From NCBI GenBank assembly GCA_040389305.1, contig JAZKAD010000009.1, forward strand, positions 1 through 9,465: DNA of 9,465 bases, read 5' to 3'. Under the pieces are notes generated by a model. The model ran no database searches. It saw only the letters and a list, made by a program, of their open reading frames with translations, and was not told the origin of the DNA. Within the stretch, counting starts at the first letter, position 1; each line of letters starts with the position of its first letter. The DNA comes from JAZKAD01 sp040389305 (lineage in GTDB: Bacteria; Pseudomonadota; Alphaproteobacteria; Rickettsiales; Rickettsiaceae). Both the position numbers and the translations under genes were made by a program. Positions 4,897 to 9,465 of this stretch are shown here, piece by piece.

Positions 4897-6383
4897 TTAT
4901 CATATCTATCTTGTAAATACTTAATAAAATATTCTGGATTCAACTTCTCACCAGTGGCATTTTCAAGCAATTGATCCGATGAAGCAAACAAGCTGCCTTG
5001 AGAATGGATATTATCACGAAGCCAATTGTATATATTAGAAACATTTCCATTTACGACATCGTCATCAATATTTGGTGTAATTTGTCTGATTTTATGCATG
5101 ATTTGTGCGGCCGTCATTGTTCCTAAAGTGTAGCTTGGAAAATAGCCCAAACTACCCCACGCCCAATGAATATCTTGCAAGCATCCTTCTGCATCATTTG
5201 TTGGAGTAATGCCAAATTTTTCTGTAAATTCTTTATTCCAAACTTCTGGAATATCGGAAGGCTCTATATCACCTCTAAGCAGTTGCTTTTCTAATTTATA
5301 TCGCAATATGACGTGAAGAGGATATGTTACTTCGTCTGCTTCCACCCTAATGAACGAAGGGGCGATATGAGTCAGGTGCTTATATATATTGCTGACGGAA
5401 AATACTTCGGGACTTAGATTAAAAAGCTGTACAATTTTAGGCTGCAAGAAGCTGATAAAAGCTTTCGACAGTCCTATTTGATTTTCAGCGAGTAAAGACT
5501 GGCTTTCGTGCATAGACATTCCAAGCGCTGCGCTTACTGGCTGCGTGATCCAGTCTTTGGGTCTATTTTGTTCATACAAGGCATGTCCCGTCTCGTGCAT
5601 CACCCCATATAGGCCAGTGAATAGATTATTCGGGTTATATCTTGTTGTAATCCTTACATCTTCAGAATACCCTCCACAAAATGGATGCATACTGATATCG
5701 AGCCTGCCAGAATTAAAGTCGAAATTAAATGTTTTCATAATTTCGCGGCCCAGAACTTCCTGAGTAGCTACATTAAAATCCCCATCAAGATCCGGATTAT
5801 CACCTTGTTTACTTCTAACTTTTTCTATGAAGTTTGGTAAAAATTCTTCTAACTTAGCAAAGGCACTGTCAATTTCGGATAGCCTGCGACCGGGATCATA
5901 TATATCGACAAGAGCTTCATAAGGATCCTTAATATCCATATATTCACTTCTATGAGACGCTATCTCTTGAGTAAGTTTAATTACCTCAGAAAACAATGGC
6001 AGAAACACCTGAAAGTCTTTTTTACTACGGGCTTCTCTCCATGCCATCTCCGATCTATTGCAGGTCAAAATAAATTTTTGCTGCAATTCGGCTGGGATAG
6101 ATGCATAATCGTTAAAACTTCTTTGCATTGACTTTAAATTAGCTATCTGCCATGGGTTTAAAGTATTGGGCTCGTTAAATGCTTCCTTTATATTGTCTTC
6201 GACTTCGGGGGTAAAAATAATACCGCGTATATGCTCGCTTAAATACACCATTTGCTCGCCCCTAGACTCAGAGGAGCCTTTGGGCATCATGGTAGCTGTG
6301 TCCCACGAAAGAACAGAAGATATTTGATTTACAGTATTTACCTTGGCGAAAATTTTTTCAAGGTTATGGTAATTTTTGCTCAT
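4893..6383 (-). CDS. M32 family (Taq-type) metallocarboxypeptidase
   Basis: Zinc carboxypeptidase of 496 aa, the usual M32 length (about 500), removing C-terminal residues from peptides in the cytoplasm. The zinc motif HETGH is at residues 263-267 (His263, Glu264, His267), with the third ligand probably Glu293 in SMHESQSLLAENQIG. Other M32 signatures are DPG (163-165), HPFCGGYSEDVRITTRY before the active site, ADEVTYPLHVILRY, and the late block beginning GCLQDIHWAWGSLGYFPSY. No signal peptide or membrane segment is visible. The start is ATG 6381-6383, preceded on the minus strand by TAGGAACCC, which contains an AGGA ribosome binding site. It is the first gene of a two-gene minus-strand operon with the gamma-carbonic-anhydrase-like gene, and is divergent from motB across 145 bp. 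M32 enzymes are found in Rickettsiales, where imported host peptides are a plausible source of amino acids (inference). Confidence 0.96.
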   Translation of the reverse strand: MSKNYHNLEKIFAKVNTVNQISSVLSWDTATMMPKGSSESRGEQMVYLSEHIRGIIFTPEVEDNIKEAFNEPNTLNPWQIANLKSMQRSFNDYASIPAELQQKFILTCNRSEMAWREARSKKDFQVFLPLFSEVIKLTQEIASHRSEYMDIKDPYEALVDIYDPGRRLSEIDSAFAKLEEFLPNFIEKVRSKQGDNPDLDGDFNVATQEVLGREIMKTFNFDFNSGRLDISMHPFCGGYSEDVRITTRYNPNNLFTGLYGVMHETGHALYEQNRPKDWITQPVSAALGMSMHESQSLLAENQIGLSKAFISFLQPKIVQLFNLSPEVFSVSNIYKHLTHIAPSFIRVEADEVTYPLHVILRYKLEKQLLRGDIEPSDIPEVWNKEFTEKFGITPTNDAEGCLQDIHWAWGSLGYFPSYTLGTMTAAQIMHKIRQITPNIDDDVVNGNVSNIYNWLRDNIHSQGSLFASSDQLLENATGEKLNPEYFIKYLQDRYDK

Positions 6384-6528
6384 GGGTTCCTAATACAGAG
6401 ATGTTTCTTTAGAATGGATAAAATTAGCCACATTGTCCAGGATAATCGAAAGTCTTTTAGCCTCAAGATTGCTAAAAATTATACATTGGTTTAGGATCTG
6501 CTTACATGCAAAAAAGAGATAGAATATC
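6384..6528. promoter_or_regulatory. Divergent intergenic region between the M32 operon and motB
   Basis: This 145-bp AT-rich gap must hold promoters for both directions if no other promoter drives these genes. On the plus strand TATACA (6480-6485) is a reasonable -10 for motB, but no good -35 lies 16-18 bp upstream. On the minus strand a TTGAGG-like and a TGGACA-like hexamer occur, but neither pairs convincingly with a -10. I see no operator palindrome and no sigma-28-type flagellar promoter that I can defend. Confidence 0.3.
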
Positions 6529-7404
6529 ATGGGAAGTAAAAACGAGATCATCGTAATCAAGAGGATTAAAAAGGTGCAGGGTGGGCATCACGGGGGGATG
6601 TGGAAGATAGCATATGCAGACTTTGTTACGGCAATGATGGTATTTTTTCTTTTGATGTGGCTCATAACTGCGACACCAAAACAAAATCTTCAAGGCGTTG
6701 CTAAATATTTTACACCTACCTCAAGCAAAGGCCAAGACAAAGGCTTGGGTTTTGACGGTGGTTTAGACCCTAATGTTTTAGACGGTGTATACGCTCCGCA
6801 TAGCTCTTCGAGTTCATTAGTATACGGAGCCCCGATTAGTGGACCTAAAACTATTGAAGAAAACACCAATCCAGAAACATCCATTGCTGATAAACGCACT
6901 TTTTCCAGCGTAATAAATAGTATACAGCAACAAATTTCTTCTGAGATTAAAGAGCATATTGCAATGGATATAACGCCGGAAGGGCTTCGCATCCAGATTA
7001 TGGATAGTGATAATAGACCAATGTTTGCGCCTGGAACGGATGAAATTCAGCCATATATGGCCAAAATTCTCACGATCGTTGGGTCTCTTATAAAAAATCA
7101 ACCAAATTATATCTCTATCAGTGGACATACAGCATCTTTTAAAGACCCCGCTCTTGCGGGAGATGTGAATTACTGGCGTTTATCGGTACTTAGATCGGAT
7201 AAAGTAAGGCTTTACTTGAAGAGTATAATTAAAAATGACCAAGTGATGAAACTACTTGGCATGGCTGATAAAGAGCCTTTTGACAATGCCGATCCTTATG
7301 GCCCTAAAAATATTAGAATCGCTATTACCTTGCTAAATAACTCTCAAGTTGATAAAACAAAGCAGTCGGTACCTAATAAGATTTTTGACGATAATAAAAA
7401 ATGA
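6529..7404 (+). CDS. motB: Flagellar motor stator protein MotB
   Basis: Inner-membrane stator subunit that, with MotA, forms the ion channel powering flagellar rotation and anchors it to peptidoglycan. It has 291 aa. The N-terminal HHGGMWKIAYADFVTAMM is the MotB signature; Asp31 is the proton-carrying residue and residues 29-49 form the single membrane helix. After the plug and a low-complexity linker (about 60-145), an OmpA-like peptidoglycan-binding domain spans about 160-268, with ISGHTAS, WRLSVLRSDKVRLYL and ADKEPFDNADPYGPKNIRI. Two usually conserved residues are changed: the Asp of GHTD is Ala202, and the first Arg of NRRI is Ile262. The Arg of LSxxR (Arg222) is kept. ATG 6529 precedes the signature by 19 residues and has only a weak GAG-containing upstream site. 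motA is not in the window. The gene is followed by rluC after 6 bp, so the two probably share a transcript. Confidence 0.93.
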   Translation: MGSKNEIIVIKRIKKVQGGHHGGMWKIAYADFVTAMMVFFLLMWLITATPKQNLQGVAKYFTPTSSKGQDKGLGFDGGLDPNVLDGVYAPHSSSSSLVYGAPISGPKTIEENTNPETSIADKRTFSSVINSIQQQISSEIKEHIAMDITPEGLRIQIMDSDNRPMFAPGTDEIQPYMAKILTIVGSLIKNQPNYISISGHTASFKDPALAGDVNYWRLSVLRSDKVRLYLKSIIKNDQVMKLLGMADKEPFDNADPYGPKNIRIAITLLNNSQVDKTKQSVPNKIFDDNKK

Positions 7405-7410
7405 GAATAA

Positions 7411-8313
7411 ATGAGTGAATTTATAGTATCTGGAGTCGTCAGCCCGATGAGGCTTGACAGATATTTGCGTATTATTGACTCTACAATGACGCAAGGTTTT
7501 ATCGAAAAGGCTCTAAGGGCTGGTGATATTAGAATCGGAAGTAGCAAAGCTAAGGCAAATGATCGTGTAAATGATGGGGATGTCATTCTCATAAAAGATC
7601 GTATTCATGTTGCAGCAGCTTCGGTGGAGGTTAAAGAATTTAGCGCGGCATCCATAGCTCTTGCATCTAAGCTTTTAAAGCCTTACCTTCTTTATGATGA
7701 TAAAGATTTTATGGCAATCAACAAACCTGCAGGGCTTCCTACTCAAGGGGGCAGTAACATCAGTTTATCCATCGACCATGCTTTGCAATATTTAAATGCT
7801 AATGGTCATGATCTGCGCCTTGTTCATAGGTTGGATAAGGAAACGACGGGGGTGCTGCTTATTGCAAAAAATAGGCATGCCGCCACCTTGCTAGGAGAGG
7901 GGTTTAAAAATCACGTCATGGCCAAAAAATATATTGCTGTTTTGTATGGAAGTATAGATTCACCAAGTGGTGTAGTTGAGTCATACCTGGCTAAGCGTCA
8001 TAATATGGTATACGAGGTGGACGCAAGCGCTGAAGACGGCAAGCTTGCGATAACAGAATATTCGGTCCTTAAGGCAAATGATAAAGTGACCTTAGTAGAA
8101 TTCACTCCAAAGACAGGCAGAATGCATCAAATTAGCTGCCATGCAGCTTATTCTCTTAAGGCTCCGATTCTTGGAGACGAGAAATATGGGGGGAAGTATG
8201 CCGAATCTTTATATCTCCACGCAGCAGAAATCACTATACCCAAAGAGATACTAGGCAGGGAGCATGTTATTTCAGCGGATTTGCCTGCGAAATACGAAAA
8301 ATCAGTGCGATAA
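7411..8313 (+). CDS. rluC: 23S rRNA pseudouridine synthase, RluC/RluD family
   Basis: Enzyme of 300 aa that converts uridines of 23S rRNA to pseudouridine during ribosome assembly; RluC of E. coli acts at positions 955, 2504 and 2580. An N-terminal S4 RNA-binding domain covers about residues 12-62 (MRLDRYLR, FIEKALRAGDIRI, DRVNDGDVI). The catalytic domain follows, with DFMAINKPAGLPTQGG (99-114), the active-site motif HRLDKETTG with Asp142, KKYIAVLYG, and the C-terminal GRMHQISCHAA then PILGDEKYGG. All landmarks are present. Length and the S4 domain fit RluC as found in Rickettsiales, but RluC and RluD are hard to separate from sequence alone, so the target uridines are inferred. It starts 6 bp after motB, a pairing with no obvious functional link, so co-expression is likely positional. 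Confidence 0.9.
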   Translation: MSEFIVSGVVSPMRLDRYLRIIDSTMTQGFIEKALRAGDIRIGSSKAKANDRVNDGDVILIKDRIHVAAASVEVKEFSAASIALASKLLKPYLLYDDKDFMAINKPAGLPTQGGSNISLSIDHALQYLNANGHDLRLVHRLDKETTGVLLIAKNRHAATLLGEGFKNHVMAKKYIAVLYGSIDSPSGVVESYLAKRHNMVYEVDASAEDGKLAITEYSVLKANDKVTLVEFTPKTGRMHQISCHAAYSLKAPILGDEKYGGKYAESLYLHAAEITIPKEILGREHVISADLPAKYEKSVR

Positions 8314-8338
8314 AAGCTGGAGGCTAAGGGTGATGCGC

Positions 8339-8366
8339 TAAGATCATCTAAGGACTTTAGATCTTA
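8339..8366 (+). other. Small inverted repeat between rluC and pheS
   Basis: ATCTAA (8346-8351) pairs with TTAGAT (8357-8362) across a GGACT loop, and TAAG/CTTA on the outside extends the stem around an ATC bulge. An alternative fold pairs TAAGATC with GATCTTA. No T-run follows, so an intrinsic terminator is not supported. It lies about 70 bp before the pheS start and could mark the end of the motB-rluC transcript or a leader structure. Confidence 0.35.
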
Positions 8367-8373
8367 ATTGATA

Positions 8374-8402
8374 TTGCACGCAAGAGGCTTATAGTTTATT
8401 TT
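8374..8402 (+). promoter_or_regulatory. Possible sigma-70-type promoter of pheS
   Basis: TTGCAC (8374-8379) and TATTTT (8397-8402) are separated by 17 bp and lie about 30 bp before the pheS start, in a 121-bp gap after rluC. The -10 match is modest and the region is AT-rich, so chance is a real alternative. Confidence 0.28.
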
Positions 8403-8434
8403 AATAGCTCGAATTAGGCTCTGCAGAGGATTTT

Positions 8435-9465
8435 ATGTTACAGGATATCACAAAGCTTGCTTTAGAAGCCGTTATAAAGGCGCAAGATTTATCCTCTTTG
8501 GAGGATGTAAGGATTCATTATCTCGGTAAAAGCGGTATTATTTCGCTTGAGATGCGTAAAATGGGAGCGCTTGACGAAGAAGGTAAAAAAGCTTTCGGCC
8601 GGGATATAAATGAAGCGAAGACTGCAGTCACAGATGCTATTGATGCAAAATACAAAGAGCTTAAGACAAAGTTTATAGAGCAAAAACTAAAATCTGAAAA
8701 AATAGACTTATCTCTTCCAAGTAGGCAAATTCCAAGAGGTTCTATACATCCTATTACTCAAGCCACACAGGAGCTACTTGAGATTTTTACAAGACTAGGG
8801 TTTGAGATTAAAGAGGGTCCTAGTATAGAGGATGACTGGCATAATTTTACTGCCCTGAATATTCCAGAGCATCACCCAGCAAGACAAATGCATGANNNNN
8901 NNNNNATGCATGATACATTTTATTTAAATGATCAGAAGCTTTTGCGCACGCATACATCGCCTGTACAAATACGAGCAATGATGTCGGGAGAGCCACCTTT
9001 TCGGTTTGTAGCGCCGGGCAGAACATACCGCTGCGACTCAGACATGACTCATACTCCTATGTTCCATCAAATAGAAGTCCTTATGATTGATAAGGATGTG
9101 CATATGGGGCATTTAAAGCACCTCATTTCTGAATTTATTACTCAATTTTTTGAACAAGACGGAATAGAAGTCAGATTTCGTCCAAGCTTTTTCCCATTCA
9201 CAGAACCTAGCGCAGAGGTAGATATTCGCATGAAAGGTAGCTCTAAATGGCTAGAGGTATTAGGATGTGGAATGGTACATCCTAAAGTCTTGAATAATGC
9301 AAATGTCCCGGCGGGATATCAAGGTTTCGCACTCGGCATGGGAGTCGAAAGATTCGCTATGCTAAAATATGGAATTGCGGATTTAAGGCAGATGTATGAA
9401 GGGGATAAGCGCTGGCTTGATCATTATAACTTTTCAGCATTCGATATTCCAAATTTTGCTGGAGG
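8435..9465 (+). CDS. pheS: Phenylalanyl-tRNA synthetase alpha subunit PheS, 3' end outside window, with assembly gap
   Basis: Catalytic subunit of the cytoplasmic (alpha-beta)2 enzyme that charges tRNA-Phe. ATG 8435 follows AGAGGA (8425-8430). The N-terminal coiled-coil tRNA-binding arm spans about residues 1-85, with the family motif HYLGKSGIISLEM. The class II core begins at HPITQATQELLEIFTRLGF, followed by NFTALNIPEHHPARQMHD, motif 2 (FRFVAPGRTYRCDS and MFHQIEVLMI), FFPFTEPSAEVDI, and motif 3 (GFALGMGVERFAMLKYGI). The frame is the same on both sides of a 10-N run at 8896-8905, which interrupts a place where family members read PARxMHDTFYL without interruption; see the gap entry. The last visible residues (AFDIPNFAGG) match the usual end of alphaproteobacterial PheS, so only a few codons are missing. 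pheT normally follows and would lie just outside. Confidence 0.96.
   Translation, partial: MLQDITKLALEAVIKAQDLSSLEDVRIHYLGKSGIISLEMRKMGALDEEGKKAFGRDINEAKTAVTDAIDAKYKELKTKFIEQKLKSEKIDLSLPSRQIPRGSIHPITQATQELLEIFTRLGFEIKEGPSIEDDWHNFTALNIPEHHPARQMHXXXXMHDTFYLNDQKLLRTHTSPVQIRAMMSGEPPFRFVAPGRTYRCDSDMTHTPMFHQIEVLMIDKDVHMGHLKHLISEFITQFFEQDGIEVRFRPSFFPFTEPSAEVDIRMKGSSKWLEVLGCGMVHPKVLNNANVPAGYQGFALGMGVERFAMLKYGIADLRQMYEGDKRWLDHYNFSAFDIPNFAG
8896..8905. other. Scaffold gap of 10 N inside pheS, probably artificial
   Basis: Ten N separate two copies of ATGCATGA (8888-8895 and 8906-8913). Both copies read Met-His-Asp in the pheS frame, whereas PheS proteins have a single MHDTFYL here. Removing the Ns and one copy (18 bases, frame-preserving) restores the family sequence. 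The gap is best read as two contigs overlapping by 8 bases that a scaffolder joined with a fixed-length spacer. Confidence 0.9.

Noticed and set aside
4702..4974. 90-codon plus-strand frame across the gamma-CA / M32 junction
   Set aside because: It lies antisense to two genes with full family motifs, has no ribosome binding site of note and a low-complexity product.
6690..7128. Two minus-strand open frames of about 100 codons opposite motB
   Set aside because: motB has the correct signature and length; these are complementary-strand frames without recognisable domains.
8339..8366. Intrinsic terminator after rluC
   Set aside because: The stem is short and bulged and no T-run follows; listed only as an inverted repeat.
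8489..8683. 64-codon minus-strand frame opposite the start of pheS
   Set aside because: The plus strand encodes the PheS N-terminal coiled coil in frame with the core; the antisense frame has no support.
1..9465. CRISPR array, tRNA, rRNA, transposase or toxin-antitoxin genes
   Set aside because: I looked for spaced direct repeats, cloverleaf arms and relevant protein motifs in the gaps and frames and found none.

Overview
The window is a compact, AT-rich bacterial segment that looks like chromosome of an alphaproteobacterium, most likely a member of the Rickettsiales. Three things suggest this. MurB is the short (about 300 aa) form, with a Rickettsia-like ending (LHCNFMIN, GDATA, then LEWEIKRLG). 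The NtrY-type sensor kinase is about 600 aa, as in Rickettsia, rather than the usual PAS-containing 700+ aa form. A 7Fe-8S ferredoxin, an M32 carboxypeptidase and a RluC-like enzyme also occur together here. A flagellar stator gene (motB) argues against Rickettsia itself and for a lineage that kept flagellar genes, such as the Midichloriaceae or an early-branching Rickettsiales. This placement rests on remembered family sequences, not on a search.

Layout. At 1-2916 (+) lies dusB (5' end cut), an 83-aa Fis-type DNA-binding protein, and the ntrY histidine kinase. In free-living alphaproteobacteria the order is typically dusB-ntrB-ntrC-ntrY-ntrX, so the small Fis protein sits where ntrBC would be and resembles the C-terminal domain of NtrC. 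At 2949-4246 (+) are murB and the ferredoxin gene fdxA. Two related palindromic repeats (3852-3902 and 4221-4350) bracket fdxA. Both have TACCA...TGGTA ends and direct TAA flanks, and the second supplies the last codons and the stop of fdxA. At 4387-6383 (-) is a two-gene operon, an M32 metallocarboxypeptidase followed by a gamma-carbonic-anhydrase-like protein, joined by an ATGA overlap. At 6529-8313 (+) are motB and a 23S rRNA pseudouridine synthase, 6 bp apart. From 8435 (+) runs pheS, cut at the right edge and interrupted by a 10-N scaffold gap that appears to be an assembly artefact.

The genes are mostly housekeeping: tRNA and rRNA modification (dusB, rluC), tRNA charging (pheS), peptidoglycan precursor synthesis (murB), electron transfer (fdxA) and peptide turnover (M32). 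The regulatory part is the fis-like/ntrY pair and the motility part is motB. No tRNA, rRNA, CRISPR array, transposase or phage gene was seen, and no gene-free stretch exceeds 300 bp. The most interesting observations are the palindromic repeat pair around and inside fdxA, the free-standing NtrC-like DNA-binding domain, and the altered peptidoglycan-binding site in MotB.
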